DNA of 64,000 bases from Methylosinus sp. Sm6 (lineage in GTDB: Bacteria > Pseudomonadota > Alphaproteobacteria > Rhizobiales > Beijerinckiaceae), in contig NZ_JAINDZ010000006.1 in NCBI RefSeq assembly GCF_019802345.1, forward strand, positions 62,001-126,000, given 5' to 3'. The position numbers and the translations under genes are program-made. The notes under the pieces are model-generated. The model was not told the origin of the DNA and did not search any database. It was given only the letters and a program-made list of their open reading frames with translations. This document shows, one piece after another, positions 41,254 through 50,640 of the stretch (position 1 is the stretch's first letter; every line of letters begins with the position of its first letter).

Positions 41254-41682
41254 ATGGCGAAGAAAATCGCCGGCTACATCAAGCTGCAGGTGCCGGCCGG
41301 CGCGGCGAATCCGTCGCCGCCGATCGGTCCCGCGCTCGGTCAGCGCGGCCTCAACATCATGGAATTCTGCAAGGCGTTCAACGCCAAGACGGGCCAGATG
41401 GAGAAGGGGACGCCGATCCCCGTCATCATCACCGCCTATCAGGATCGCTCCTTCACCTTCGAGCTGAAGCAGCCGCCGGTGTCCTACTTCCTCAAGCAGG
41501 CGGCGGGCGTCAAATCGGGCTCCAAGACGACGGGCCGCAACTTCGTCGGCAAGGTGACACGCGCGCAGATCCGCGAGATCGCCCAGAAGAAGATGGCCGA
41601 CCTCAACACGACGTCGGTCGATTCGGCCGCGGCGATGATCGAGGGCTCCGCCCGTTCCATCGGCCTCGAAGTGGTGGAGTGA
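41254..41682 (+). CDS. rplK: 50S ribosomal protein L11
   Basis: The 142-residue L11 binds the GTPase centre of 23S rRNA. Its N-terminal domain has [23 protein letters not shown] (split), the thiostrepton-region proline-rich segment, and the C-terminal RNA-binding domain has [21 protein letters not shown]. rplA begins 4 bases later. Confidence 0.97.
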   Translation: MAKKIAGYIKLQVPAGAANPSPPIGPALGQRGLNIMEFCKAFNAKTGQMEKGTPIPVIITAYQDRSFTFELKQPPVSYFLKQAAGVKSGSKTTGRNFVGKVTRAQIREIAQKKMADLNTTSVDSAAAMIEGSARSIGLEVVE

Positions 41683-41686
41683 GATC

Positions 41687-42391
41687 ATGGCGCATATCGG
41701 AAAACGCATCGCCAAGGCCCGCCAGGCCGTCGAGCGCACCAAGCTCTACGCCGTCGACGAGGCCATCAAGCTCGTTCGCGCCAATGCGAGCGCCAAATTC
41801 GACGAATCGGTCGAGATCGCCATGAATCTCGGCGTCGACCCCAAGCATGCGGACCAGATGGTTCGCGGCGTCGTCAATCTGCCGAACGGCACCGGCCGCA
41901 CGCTGCGCGTCGCTGTCTTCGCGCGCGGTCTCAAGGCCGACGAGGCCAAGGCCGCGGGCGCGGACATCGTCGGCGCCGAGGATCTCGTCACCATCGTCCA
42001 GGGCGGCACGATCGAGTTCGATCGCTGCATCGCCACTCCGGAGCTGATGCCGCTGGTCGGCCGTCTCGGCAAGGTGCTCGGCCCGCGCGGCCTGATGCCG
42101 AACCCGAAGGTCGGCACGGTGACGATGGACGTCGCCGGCGCAGTGAAGGCCTCCAAGGGCGGCGCCGTGGAGTTCCGCGTCGAGAAGGCCGGCATCGTGC
42201 AGGGCACAGTGGGCAAGGCCTCCTTCGAAGAGGGCAAGCTCGTCGAGAACATCCGCGCCTTCGTCGACGCCGTCGCCAAGGCGAAGCCCGCCGGCGCCAA
42301 GGGCACCTATATTCAGCGCGTGGCGCTGAGCTCCACCCAGGGGCCGGGCGTCAAGGTGGAAATCGGATCTCTCGGCGCGCCGCAGGCGTAA
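41687..42391 (+). CDS. rplA: 50S ribosomal protein L1
   Basis: The 234-residue L1 forms the movable L1 stalk and is the usual autogenous repressor of the L11 operon. Motifs include [17 protein letters not shown] and [16 protein letters not shown]. In most bacteria rplJ and rplL follow; here a convergent glycosyltransferase gene does, so the cluster is split. Confidence 0.97.
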   Translation: MAHIGKRIAKARQAVERTKLYAVDEAIKLVRANASAKFDESVEIAMNLGVDPKHADQMVRGVVNLPNGTGRTLRVAVFARGLKADEAKAAGADIVGAEDLVTIVQGGTIEFDRCIATPELMPLVGRLGKVLGPRGLMPNPKVGTVTMDVAGAVKASKGGAVEFRVEKAGIVQGTVGKASFEEGKLVENIRAFVDAVAKAKPAGAKGTYIQRVALSSTQGPGVKVEIGSLGAPQA

Positions 42392-42417
42392 GGCGTCGGC
42401 TTTTCAAAATCGTCGAA

Positions 42418-42440
42418 GGGCCGGCGGCTCTCGCCGGCCC
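42418..42440 (+). terminator. Hairpin after rplA
   Basis: GGGCCGGCG, loop GCTCT, CGCCGGCCC forms a perfect 9-base stem 26 bases after the rplA stop. There is no U-tract, so it may be a Rho-assisted terminator or an mRNA 3'-end structure. Confidence 0.55.
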
Positions 42441-42468
42441 GCGCTCGTTCCGACGGCGTCCGGGTCGG

Positions 42469-43164
42469 TCAAGCTTCGAACAGACGCTCGCTCTGCTGGC
42501 GTTCGCTCCAATGCGATCCCGGCCCGCGATAGAGAAATTTATAGATGTGAAAGCCAGGGCTCGCGTCCGTATCCATGACGTGAAAGCCGACGCTTTCGCG
42601 GAACTCGGCCTTCATCTCCCATTTCCCATGCACTTTGTCGAACATGAGTTCGACCATCACGCGCGTTCCCGTCAAATCGAATATGTTGTAGGCGACATGT
42701 TCCTTCGTCGCCTCCTCCCGACGCTTGTGCGCGACGAGATTGTCGAACGCCCTTTCCAGCATTCGATCGAAAATTGGAAGCCGGCGGCGCGCCGCCAGGA
42801 CGCCATTCATGAAATTGAATCCGGGGCTCCAGCCCTTGCGGAACAAGATCAGATCGTAGCGAGCGAGATCGGCCAGAGTTTCGGCCAGCCGCTCGCTGGA
42901 GGACGGCCCGGTATGCGCATCGACGTATAATCCGCCGTAATGGCGAAGCAAGGCCAGTCGCGCGACATCGGATTTGCACGCGGGAATACGAATTTTCTCA
43001 TAAATCTCGCGCTGCGCGTCGCTGTCGAACAGCGGCAGGACATCGGCGTCGCCGAAGCAGGCGAAGCTCGGATATGACCGGCGCCAGGCCGGCACGGATT
43101 CCGGCTGATGCGTCTCGTGTCCGGTCCAGAAGGTAAAAAGCACTGAAAACGCCTCGCCGAGCAT
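42469..43164 (-). CDS. GT32-like glycosyltransferase with altered DXD motif
   Basis: The protein has about 231 residues from the ATG at 43164. VLFTFWTGHETHQPESVPAW resembles the start of GT32-type transferases, and CKSDVARLALLRHYGGLYVDAH is the family core. In the usual form the core ends GGIYLDxD; here it reads YVDAHTG, with a histidine in place of the second aspartate. The donor sugar and acceptor are unknown. The start is uncertain, because no ribosome-binding site is evident and the frame is open further upstream to 43554, overlapping the divergent CDF gene. Confidence 0.6.
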   Translation of the reverse strand: MLGEAFSVLFTFWTGHETHQPESVPAWRRSYPSFACFGDADVLPLFDSDAQREIYEKIRIPACKSDVARLALLRHYGGLYVDAHTGPSSSERLAETLADLARYDLILFRKGWSPGFNFMNGVLAARRRLPIFDRMLERAFDNLVAHKRREEATKEHVAYNIFDLTGTRVMVELMFDKVHGKWEMKAEFRESVGFHVMDTDASPGFHIYKFLYRGPGSHWSERQQSERLFEA

Positions 43165-43369
43165 TTTTTCGAGGGGGGAGCATAGGGCGTCGACGTGAAA
43201 AGTCGAGCCGCGACCTCGCGTGTCGGCGCGTCCGAACTCGGCGCGCTTCTTCCGTCGCCGCGCCGGCGCATGCTGCAAATCGGTCAGAGCCGGGATATCA
43301 CGTTGCCGAATGCGCGCCGGCTTGCTAAATCGTTCGAGCTCGCGCACGCTTCTTGCGGAGCAGAGATTC

Positions 43370-44773
43370 ATGCCGGACACTGCCCTCCCTCGACATGATG
43401 TCGCCGCGCGCAAGGCCGCCGCCGCCAAGGCGTCGATCGCCGCCAGCGCGGCGCTCACCATCGCCAAGCTCGCCGCCGGAATCTGGTCGGGCTCGCTGGC
43501 GCTGATCTCCGAGGCCGGCCATTCGGCCGCCGACGTCGCCGCCACCATCCTCACTTATTACGCCGTGCGCCAGGCCGAGAAGCCGGCGGACGAAAAGCAT
43601 CACTACGGCCATGCCAAGGTGGAGTCGCTCGCGGCGCTGATCGAGACCGGCCTGTTGTTCGGCCTGGCGCTGATCGTCGCCGTCCAGGCCGCGCAGCGCC
43701 TTCAGGGCGGCGAGGTCGCCATCGACGCCGGCTGGCCGGCCTTCGCGGCGCTCGGCGCATCGATCGTCGTCGATTTCTTTCGCTCGCGCCAGCTCGACGC
43801 CGTCGCCAGAGAGACGCAGAGCGACGCGCTGGCTGCCGACGCGCTGCATTTCGCCAGCGACCTCGTCTCTTCCGCCCTGGTCGTCGTCGGCCTTCTGGCG
43901 ACGCGCGCCGGCTTTCCGCAGGGCGACGCGCTCGCCGCCTTCGGCGTCGCGGCCTTTATCGCCGTCGCGGGCTGGCGCCTCGGCCGGCGCACCGTCGCCT
44001 CTCTGCTCGACGCGGCGCCGCAGGAGATCGTTCCGCGCATCGACGCGATCCTGCGGGCGACGCCGGGCGTCATCGCCGTCGAGCGCCTGCGCCTGCGCAT
44101 GGCCGGGCCGAAGGTGATGGGCGAGGCGGTGATCGGCGTCTCGCGCACGCTGCCGCTGGAGCGCGCGGCCCGCATCAAGGACGATGCGGCCGCGGCGATC
44201 ATGCGGGAGTTTCCCGGCGCGCAGATCACGCTGGCCGCCCATCCGATCGCGCTCGACGACGAGACGGTGCTCGAGCGCATCCTGCTCGTGGCCGCGCGGC
44301 GTCGCCTCCAGGTGCATCACATCATTGCGCAGCAGATCGGCGAGCGGCTCTCGATCACCCTCGATCTCGAATTGGAAGGGGCGATGCCGCAGGGCCGCGC
44401 CCATGCGATCGCGACGAGCCTCGAGCAGGCGATTCTCGAGGAGTTCGGCCCGGCCGTCGAAATCGAGACTCATATGGAGCCGCTGGAGCCGCATCCGCTT
44501 CTTGGACGAGACGCCGAGCCGCAGACGCGCGAGCGCCTCGAAGAAGCGCTCGCGCGCCACGCCGCGCGCTTTGGAACATTGACCGACATCCACGACGTTC
44601 GCGTGCGCGAGACGGCCGAGGGGCTGGTGGTCAATTATCATTGCTACGTCGACCCTCGGCTCCCGGTCGAGGCCGTTCATGCGGCGGTCGACGAGACGGA
44701 GCGGGCCATGCGCGCAGAGTTCCCGGACATATTGCGCATCGCCGGCCATGCCGAGGTCGACGATCACGCATGA
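43370..44773 (+). CDS. Cation diffusion facilitator (CDF) family transporter
   Basis: The 467-residue inner-membrane antiporter exports divalent metals, typically Zn2+, Co2+, Fe2+ or Mn2+. The CDF signature SGSLALISEAGHSAADV carries the TM2 metal-site histidine and aspartate. HHYGHAKVE and ALHFASDLVSS, with the TM5 site, follow. The C-terminal half has a cytoplasmic dimerisation domain (about 220-300), then roughly 150 extra residues that seem to repeat this fold (THMEPLEPH and NYHCYVDPRLPVEAVHAAVDETE). The start at 43370 avoids a long non-homologous N-terminus. Confidence 0.9.
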   Translation: MPDTALPRHDVAARKAAAAKASIAASAALTIAKLAAGIWSGSLALISEAGHSAADVAATILTYYAVRQAEKPADEKHHYGHAKVESLAALIETGLLFGLALIVAVQAAQRLQGGEVAIDAGWPAFAALGASIVVDFFRSRQLDAVARETQSDALAADALHFASDLVSSALVVVGLLATRAGFPQGDALAAFGVAAFIAVAGWRLGRRTVASLLDAAPQEIVPRIDAILRATPGVIAVERLRLRMAGPKVMGEAVIGVSRTLPLERAARIKDDAAAAIMREFPGAQITLAAHPIALDDETVLERILLVAARRRLQVHHIIAQQIGERLSITLDLELEGAMPQGRAHAIATSLEQAILEEFGPAVEIETHMEPLEPHPLLGRDAEPQTRERLEEALARHAARFGTLTDIHDVRVRETAEGLVVNYHCYVDPRLPVEAVHAAVDETERAMRAEFPDILRIAGHAEVDDHA

Positions 44774-44837
44774 GCCTTCGCGCGCGCGTCGTGCTACAAT
44801 CGCGGCGATTCACTGAAGCCGCAAGGGAGCCCGTCCC

Positions 44838-45086
44838 GTGTCCGACGCCAATTCCGACATCGACGCCCTGCCGTTCGAGAAGGCCATACAGGAGCTCGAG
44901 GAGATCGTCGGCAAGCTCGAGAAGGCGAGCGTCTCGCTCGACGAATCGGTCAAGCTCTACGAGCGCGGCGAAGCGTTGAAGAAGCGCTGCGACGCTCTAT
45001 TGCGCGAAGCCGAGGCGCGCATCGAGAAGATCACGCTCGCCGCCGACGGCCAGCCGAAAGGCGTCGCGCCGCTGGATGTGGAGTGA
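44838..45086 (+). CDS. xseB: Exodeoxyribonuclease VII small subunit
   Basis: The 82-residue protein is the small subunit of exonuclease VII, which degrades single-stranded DNA. LPFEKAIQELEEIVGKLEKA and LDESVKLYERGEALKKRCDA are family core helices. Translation starts at GTG, with AAGGGAGC as ribosome-binding site. The large subunit gene is elsewhere. Confidence 0.92.
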   Translation: MSDANSDIDALPFEKAIQELEEIVGKLEKASVSLDESVKLYERGEALKKRCDALLREAEARIEKITLAADGQPKGVAPLDVE

Positions 45087-45088
45087 AG

Positions 45089-45129
45089 GGCGAGTAGCGA
45101 GTAGCGAATAGTTCTACTCGCTATTCGCC
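45089..45129. terminator. Bidirectional terminator-like hairpin between xseB and efflux genes
   Basis: GGCGAGTAGCGAGTAG, a 9-base loop, then CTACTCGCTATTCGCC form a 16-base stem with one G-T pair. It fills the gap between two convergent genes. There is no strong U-tract on either side. Confidence 0.6.
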
Positions 45130-46401
45130 TCACTGCCGGATCGTGACCTTTCTGCCGTCACGAATATCGACCGGCGGATCGAGCACGACGCGCTCGTCGC
45201 CGGCGAGCCCATCCTCCACATCGACGCTCGTTCCATAGTCGCGGGCGATGGCGACCGGCGCCATGCGGATCACATCGTCCTTGCCGACCACGGCGACGCG
45301 CGGTCCCTGCGCGCCGAATAGAATTGCCGGCGCCGGAACATTCACATGCGGACGCACGCGGGGGATGTCGAGGACGAGGCGCACGAACAGTCCCGGACGC
45401 AATTCGCCGGTCGGATTGGGAATGTCGACCTCCGTCAGCAGCGTGCGCGTCGCCGGATCGAGCGAGACGGCGTTGCGCGTCACGCGGCCCTTGAAAGTCT
45501 TGCCGAGCTCGGGCGAGAGAATCTTCGCCTCGAGCCCATCGGCCATGCCTTGCGCTTCGGTCTGCGGCACGGAGACCTGCACGCGCAGCACGTCGTCGCG
45601 CGCCATCTGGAAGAGCGCGGTTCCGCCATTGGCGTCGGCGCTGACGAGATCGCCGACATCGATATTGCGCACTGTGACGACCCCCTTGAACGGCGCTTTT
45701 ACATCCTTGAATCCGACGAGCTGAGCGAGCCGCTCCACATTGGCCTGATTGGCCTCGATCGTCGCCTGCGCGACCTCGACGCCCGCCTGCGCGGACGAGA
45801 CATTGGCGGTCTGCGTCTCGACATTGGCGAAGGCGGTGTCGGCGTTCTGCTTGCTCTCGAAATTATTCTTGGCCAGTGTCGAAGCGCGGTTGTAGGTGAC
45901 CTTGGCGAGATTGAGATTGGCCTTGCTCTGCTCCACCTGCGCCTTCGATTGCAGCAGCTGCGCCTTGGAGAGGGAGAGCTGCGCCTTCGCCTGCGCATAT
46001 TGCTGATCGAGATCGGGCGCGGCGATGCGCAACAGTAGATCGCCCTGCTTCACCTTCGAGCCGATGTCGACGCGCCGCTCGGCGATATAGCCGGTCGCGC
46101 GGGCGAAGAGGCGCGCCTGCTCGAAAGCGAGCGTCTGTGCGGGCAGCTCGATGTGATAGGGGGCCGAGACCTTCTTCACCTCGGCCACGCGCACGCTGAG
46201 CGTGGCGTCGGCCTGCGCCTGTTGGAACGCGGCCGCGTCCCGGTCGCGTTCGGCATGGCGCGTGGCGCCGCGCCACAGCACGACGAGGAGCAGCAAGGCG
46301 AGCAGCAGGAAAGGGCCTTTGCGCAGCCGGGGCTGCTCGCGGCCCGCGCCGACGACCGTCGTGGACGCCAAGGGGCTGCGTGGATGCGGCATATCGCTCA
46401 T
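45130..46401 (-). CDS. RND efflux periplasmic adaptor (membrane fusion protein)
   Basis: The 423-residue adaptor has an N-terminal membrane anchor (about 28-44), a lipoyl/barrel-sandwich hybrid half (ARATGYIAERRVDIGSKVKQG), a long coiled-coil hairpin (about 130-215, rich in Ala/Gln/Lys heptads), a second lipoyl half (VKAPFKGVVTVRNIDVGDLV) and a beta-barrel domain. It links the RND pump to an outer-membrane channel. The ATG overlaps the pump gene stop, so the two are coupled. No outer-membrane factor gene is adjacent. Confidence 0.93.
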   Translation of the reverse strand: MSDMPHPRSPLASTTVVGAGREQPRLRKGPFLLLALLLLVVLWRGATRHAERDRDAAAFQQAQADATLSVRVAEVKKVSAPYHIELPAQTLAFEQARLFARATGYIAERRVDIGSKVKQGDLLLRIAAPDLDQQYAQAKAQLSLSKAQLLQSKAQVEQSKANLNLAKVTYNRASTLAKNNFESKQNADTAFANVETQTANVSSAQAGVEVAQATIEANQANVERLAQLVGFKDVKAPFKGVVTVRNIDVGDLVSADANGGTALFQMARDDVLRVQVSVPQTEAQGMADGLEAKILSPELGKTFKGRVTRNAVSLDPATRTLLTEVDIPNPTGELRPGLFVRLVLDIPRVRPHVNVPAPAILFGAQGPRVAVVGKDDVIRMAPVAIARDYGTSVDVEDGLAGDERVVLDPPVDIRDGRKVTIRQ

Positions 46402-49400
46402 AGATAGTCCCTCGGCGCGCGCGGCTCGCCGCGGCGCAGGATCGAATAGAGGAGCGGCACGAACAGCAGAGTCGAGCAGGTGCCGAAGGCGATTCCGCCC
46501 ATGACCGCGCGCGCCAGCACGGCGTTCGGCTCGGAGCCGTCGCCGAGCGCGAGCGACATCGGCAAGAGGCCGACGAACATCGCCGCGGCGGTCATGAGGA
46601 CGGGACGAATGCGGGTCATGCCGGCGAGATAGGCCGCCTCCTCGGCCGAAGCGCCGGTCTCCTCGCGATGCTCGCGGGCGAAGGTGACGAGCAGGATCGA
46701 ATTGGCCGAGGCGACGCCGACCGACATGATGGCGCCCATCAGCGACGGAATGGAGAAGGTCGTGCCGGTGACATAGAGGCTGAACACGATGCCGCAGAAG
46801 GCGATCGGCAGCGCCAGGATCACGACGAAAGGATCGCCCCAGCTCTGGAAGTTCACCACCATGAGAAGATAGACGAAGGCCATGGAGGCGATGAGGCCGA
46901 GGCCGATGCGGCGGAACGCGAGATTCTTGCTCTCGATCTGGCCGCGCAGGACAATCATATTGCCGGGCTTGAGCTCGCCCTCCAGCTCGGCGACCACTTT
47001 TCGAAGATCGCGCTCGATGGCGCCGAGATCGCGATCCTGCAGATTGGCGTAGATGTCATAGGTCGGCTGCGTGTTGGAGTGGTTGACGACGGTCTGCTCT
47101 ATGCCGCGCCGCCATTGGGCGAGATTGGTCAAGAGATCGACCTGCGCCGTCGGCGCGTTGGTCACGGCCGAGACCGGCGTGTTGGCGAAAGCGTCGAGCG
47201 TGGCGATGCGATATTCCGGCGTCTGCACAGAGACCTGATAGGGGATGCCGGATTTCGGATCGGTCCAGAAATTGGGCGAGACCTGGAAGGAGGAGGAGAG
47301 CGACACATTGACGTTGCTCGCCACCTGCTGCGTGCTGGCGCCGAGCTGCAGCGCGCGCCAGCGGTCGATGTCGACGAAGAATTCGGGCGCGTCGAGGATC
47401 TGGTGAATATGCGCGTCGACGACGCCCTTCACGCCTTTGACGCGCTCCAGCAGCTTTTGCGCGACAATCTGATTGCCCTCCGCGTCGCGGCCGACGATGC
47501 GCAGAGCGATCGGCGAGGGCAGACCGAAGTTCAGGATCTGCGTGACGATGTCGGAAGCCTGGAAATAGAAGGTCGCCTCGGGGAAGCGCTGCGGCAGGAT
47601 CTCCCGCATCTTCTTCATATAGCCGGCGGTCGGCGCATGCCCTGCGTGCAGCGACATCATGATCTGCCCATCGAAATAGGCGACGACCGTTCCGTCGGTG
47701 AAAGCGAAATTATAGGTGATCTGCGGCAGGCCGATATTGTCGATGAGCAGCGCGAGATCATGTTCGGGCACGATCTCGCGGATCGCATTTTCCACCTTTT
47801 GGAAGAACAGCTCCGTATCCTCGATGCGCAGGCCCGGACGCGCGCGCACATGCAGCGTCATCTGACCCGCGTCGATCTGCGGATAGTAATCCTCGCCGAC
47901 ATTCACGAACAGCGCGCCGCCGAGCGCGAGAACGCCGACGATGAAGACGAACGCCTGCGCCCTGCGGCGCAGAACGGCGGCGAGCAGCAGGCCATATTGG
48001 GCCCGCATGCGCTCGAAGGCGTGCTCGAAGGCGAGCTGCACGCGGGCGAGGCCGCCGGCCACTCCGGCGCGGCGCGCGTCCCCTTCCAGCTCGCGGCCGT
48101 GATGCTCATGCGCGAGCAGCTGATCCATCAGGATCGGCGTCAGCGTGCGCGAGAAGAAATAGGAGGCGAGCATGGCGAAGACGACGGCCAGCGCCTGCGG
48201 CGTGAACAGATAGCGGGCGACGTCGGTGAGGAACAGCACCGAGACGAAAGCGGCGCAGATGGCGAGCGTCGAGATCAGCGCCGGCTTGGCGATGCCGGAC
48301 GCGCCCTCCGCCACCGCATGGCGGAACTCCTTGCCCTCCTCGAACAGTCGGTAGGTGTTCTCGATGGCGACCGTCGCGTCGTCGACCAATATGCCGACGG
48401 CGAGGGCGAGCCCGCCGAGCGTCATGATGTTGATCGTATGGCCGAGCGCGCTCAGCACGGCGAGCGAGACGAGGATCGACAGCGGAATCGAGATGATGAC
48501 GATCAGCGTCGAGCGCCAGGACCCGAGGAACAAGAGGATCATGAGTCCGGTGAGGCCCGCCGCGATCGCGCCTTCGCGCAGCACGTCGGCGATCGCGTGG
48601 GAGACGAAGACGGACTGATCGAACAGCTCGTTGATGCGCATTTCCGGCGGAATCGCCTCGCGCAGCTTGGCGATGGCGGATTTGACGTTCTCGACGACGT
48701 CGAGCGTCGAGGCGTTGCCGTTCTTGAGCACGGTGAGCAGCACCGAGCGCACGCCGTCGACGCGAACGATGTTCTGCTGCGGCGGGCTGCCGTCGCGCAC
48801 CTGGGCGAGATCGCGCAGCAGCACCGGCGCGCCGTCGGAGAATCTGACCGGAATATTGTTGAGCGTCTCCAGCGCCTCCGGCGTCGAATTGAGCCGAACC
48901 ACATATTGCAGCTCGCCGAACTTCACGAGGCCGGACGGAACGGTGACGTTCTGCGCGGTGACGGCGTTGACGATGTCGAGCGGGGTGAGGCCGCGCGCCT
49001 GCAGCTTGGCGACGTCGAGGTCGACCATGATTTGCCGCTGCTTGCCGCCCCAGGGCGTCGGCAGAGTCGCGCCGGGCGTCGCCGTCAGCGCCTGGCGGAC
49101 GCGGTAGAGTCCGAAATCATAGAGCTGCTGTTCGGAAAAGCTCTTGCTCGACAGCGCGAGCTGCAGCACCGGCGCCTGCGACGCCGTGTAGCGGATCACG
49201 GTCGGCGGATTAATGCCGGGCGGCATCAGCGCGCGGATCGAGTTCATCGAGGAGACGACCTGCGCGATGGCGAGCTCGATGTTCACATCCGGCTGGAAAT
49301 AGATCTTCATCACCGAGACGCCCTGCAGCGTCTGGCTTTCCATCGTCTTGATGCCGTTGACGTTGTTGGACGTCGAATATTCCGCATAAGTGGTGACGCG

Positions 49401-49583
49401 CTGCGCCATCTCGGTGGTCGAGAGGCCGGTGTAGGTCCAGATCACCGTCACGACCGGAATGTCGACGTTCGGAAACACGTCCTTGGGCGTCGACACGATC
49501 GCCGCGCCGCCGAGGAGCGTCGTCAAAATGGCGATGACGTAGAACGTCAGCCGGAATTTGAGCGCGTATTTGACGAGCTCCAT
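46398..49583 (-). CDS. RND-family efflux pump permease
   Basis: The 1061-residue pump has 12 membrane helices, two large periplasmic loops and the proton-relay region GILVDDATVAIENTYR in TM4. The length and motifs match the HAE-type proton-driven multidrug exporters. The substrate is unknown. It sits between a MarR regulator upstream and its adaptor downstream on the same strand. There are 130 bases between marR and the pump, with an AT-rich patch (49653-49672) that might hold an internal promoter. Confidence 0.93.
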   Translation of the reverse strand: MELVKYALKFRLTFYVIAILTTLLGGAAIVSTPKDVFPNVDIPVVTVIWTYTGLSTTEMAQRVTTYAEYSTSNNVNGIKTMESQTLQGVSVMKIYFQPDVNIELAIAQVVSSMNSIRALMPPGINPPTVIRYTASQAPVLQLALSSKSFSEQQLYDFGLYRVRQALTATPGATLPTPWGGKQRQIMVDLDVAKLQARGLTPLDIVNAVTAQNVTVPSGLVKFGELQYVVRLNSTPEALETLNNIPVRFSDGAPVLLRDLAQVRDGSPPQQNIVRVDGVRSVLLTVLKNGNASTLDVVENVKSAIAKLREAIPPEMRINELFDQSVFVSHAIADVLREGAIAAGLTGLMILLFLGSWRSTLIVIISIPLSILVSLAVLSALGHTINIMTLGGLALAVGILVDDATVAIENTYRLFEEGKEFRHAVAEGASGIAKPALISTLAICAAFVSVLFLTDVARYLFTPQALAVVFAMLASYFFSRTLTPILMDQLLAHEHHGRELEGDARRAGVAGGLARVQLAFEHAFERMRAQYGLLLAAVLRRRAQAFVFIVGVLALGGALFVNVGEDYYPQIDAGQMTLHVRARPGLRIEDTELFFQKVENAIREIVPEHDLALLIDNIGLPQITYNFAFTDGTVVAYFDGQIMMSLHAGHAPTAGYMKKMREILPQRFPEATFYFQASDIVTQILNFGLPSPIALRIVGRDAEGNQIVAQKLLERVKGVKGVVDAHIHQILDAPEFFVDIDRWRALQLGASTQQVASNVNVSLSSSFQVSPNFWTDPKSGIPYQVSVQTPEYRIATLDAFANTPVSAVTNAPTAQVDLLTNLAQWRRGIEQTVVNHSNTQPTYDIYANLQDRDLGAIERDLRKVVAELEGELKPGNMIVLRGQIESKNLAFRRIGLGLIASMAFVYLLMVVNFQSWGDPFVVILALPIAFCGIVFSLYVTGTTFSIPSLMGAIMSVGVASANSILLVTFAREHREETGASAEEAAYLAGMTRIRPVLMTAAAMFVGLLPMSLALGDGSEPNAVLARAVMGGIAFGTCSTLLFVPLLYSILRRGEPRAPRDYL

Positions 49584-49713
49584 GTGGGTTCGACCTCATG
49601 GCCGGACGGCGCGGCGAGCCGCGCTCCGGCGAACCAAATCAACTCGAACATGTGCTGTTTGTGATTATTGGGGCGCCTCGTCTTCCGCGCTCGCGCCCGA
49701 CCTTTTGTTCGTC

Positions 49714-50181
49714 TCATTCGGCCTTTTTCAGCCGTTTCGCGGGCGCGCTCAGCGCCTCGCTCAGATTGGCGCGCGTCGTCTCGAGCGCGCGCGTCAGGGC
49801 CGCCGTCTCTGCGTCGCCCAAGCCGGCGAGCGCTTCCCGGCGCGTCTGTTCCGAGATCGGCGCCATGGCTTCGAGCAGCGGCAGCGCGGCCTCGCGCAGA
49901 TAGAGCCGCCACGCCCTCCTGTCGGTGTCGTGCGGGCGCCGCTCGACGAGTCCCTGCGCCTCGAGCCGATCGACGGTTCGCCCGAGGGTGATCGGCTCGA
50001 TGTCGAGCATGTCGGCCAGGACGCACTGGCTGACGCCTTCATTGCGCGCCAGATAGGCGAGAGCCTGCCATTGCGCTCGGGTGAGGCCGAGATCGCGCGC
50101 ATTCTGCTCGAACCGCTTGCGCATCAGCCGCGCCGCGTCCGACAGCAGGAAGCAGAATGTGTTGGGCGGCGGCAGGCTCAT
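49714..50181 (-). CDS. MarR-family transcriptional regulator
   Basis: The 155-residue protein has a winged-helix core with LTRAQWQALAYLARNEGVSQ, the recognition helix region LADMLDIEPITLGRTVDRLE and the wing LVERRPHDTDRRAWRLYL. MarR proteins repress efflux genes until an aromatic ligand binds. Its position as first gene of the marR-pump-adaptor operon and the AT-rich palindrome 31 bases upstream fit autoregulation. Confidence 0.9.
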   Translation of the reverse strand: MSLPPPNTFCFLLSDAARLMRKRFEQNARDLGLTRAQWQALAYLARNEGVSQCVLADMLDIEPITLGRTVDRLEAQGLVERRPHDTDRRAWRLYLREAALPLLEAMAPISEQTRREALAGLGDAETAALTRALETTRANLSEALSAPAKRLKKAE

Positions 50182-50211
50182 TGATCCGGCTGGTCTTAGC
50201 GGCGCTTCTCA

Positions 50212-50227
50212 TAAGTAAGCTTATTAA
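50212..50227. promoter_or_regulatory. Candidate MarR operator
   Basis: TAAGTAAGCTTATTAA is an imperfect palindrome (6 of 8 pairs) centred on AAGCTT, 31 bases upstream of marR. It is strikingly AT-rich in this GC-rich setting, and AT-rich 16-20-base palindromes are typical MarR sites. Confidence 0.5.
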
Positions 50228-50270
50228 ATGCTCGAGCGCGAGGAAAAGCAACCCCGTCGCGAGGGCTTTC

Positions 50271-50291
50271 CCGGATTAAAGGTTAATCCGG
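50271..50291. promoter_or_regulatory. Perfect inverted repeat upstream of Cys-rich protein gene
   Basis: CCGGATTAA, a 3-base AGG centre, then TTAATCCGG give a perfect 9-base inverted repeat 86 bases before the ATG at 50377. It may be an operator or a small RNA hairpin. No regulator is assigned. Confidence 0.4.
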
Positions 50292-50376
50292 CCGGGCGAT
50301 GGCCGTGCGCGGTCGCGCCCTATCATTTCAACCTCATGGGGCCGCGATCGTCGCGGCCGTCGCAGGAGACGCCGCC

Positions 50377-50622
50377 ATGCGCTTGCTCTTCGGGTTCTCG
50401 CTTCTCGTTGCGATCATGGCCGCCGCGCCGGCGTCCGCGCAGGGGACGGCCAAGCAGCGCTCGGCCTGCACCAATGACGCCTATCGCTTCTGCGAGCGGT
50501 TGGTGCCCGACGCCGACGCGGTGTCGCAATGCCTCAGAGCCAATTTCGGCTCCCTCAGCCGCGCGTGCAAGGCGCAAATCCAGGGCGCGGCAAAGGGGAA
50601 GAGGCGCGGCCGCCGCCACTGA
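50377..50622 (+). CDS. Small exported cysteine-rich-repeat protein
   Basis: The 81-residue protein has a signal peptide (1-22, ending PASAQ) and one copy of a GLG1-like cysteine-rich repeat with Cys31, Cys39, Cys52 and Cys64 in the pattern CxxDAYRFCxxLVPDADxVxxCLRxNxxxLSxxC. A basic tail (GKRRGRRH) ends it. Such repeats fold as small disulfide-bonded helices, so a periplasmic location is likely. GGAG lies before the ATG. Function unknown. Confidence 0.7.
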   Translation: MRLLFGFSLLVAIMAAAPASAQGTAKQRSACTNDAYRFCERLVPDADAVSQCLRANFGSLSRACKAQIQGAAKGKRRGRRH

Positions 50623-50640
50623 GCGGCGCCCGGCGAGAGA

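Noticed and set aside
46668..49664. 998-codon plus-strand frame opposite the RND pump
   Set aside because: The composition is Asp/Arg/Glu-rich shadow sequence without domains; the pump is certain.
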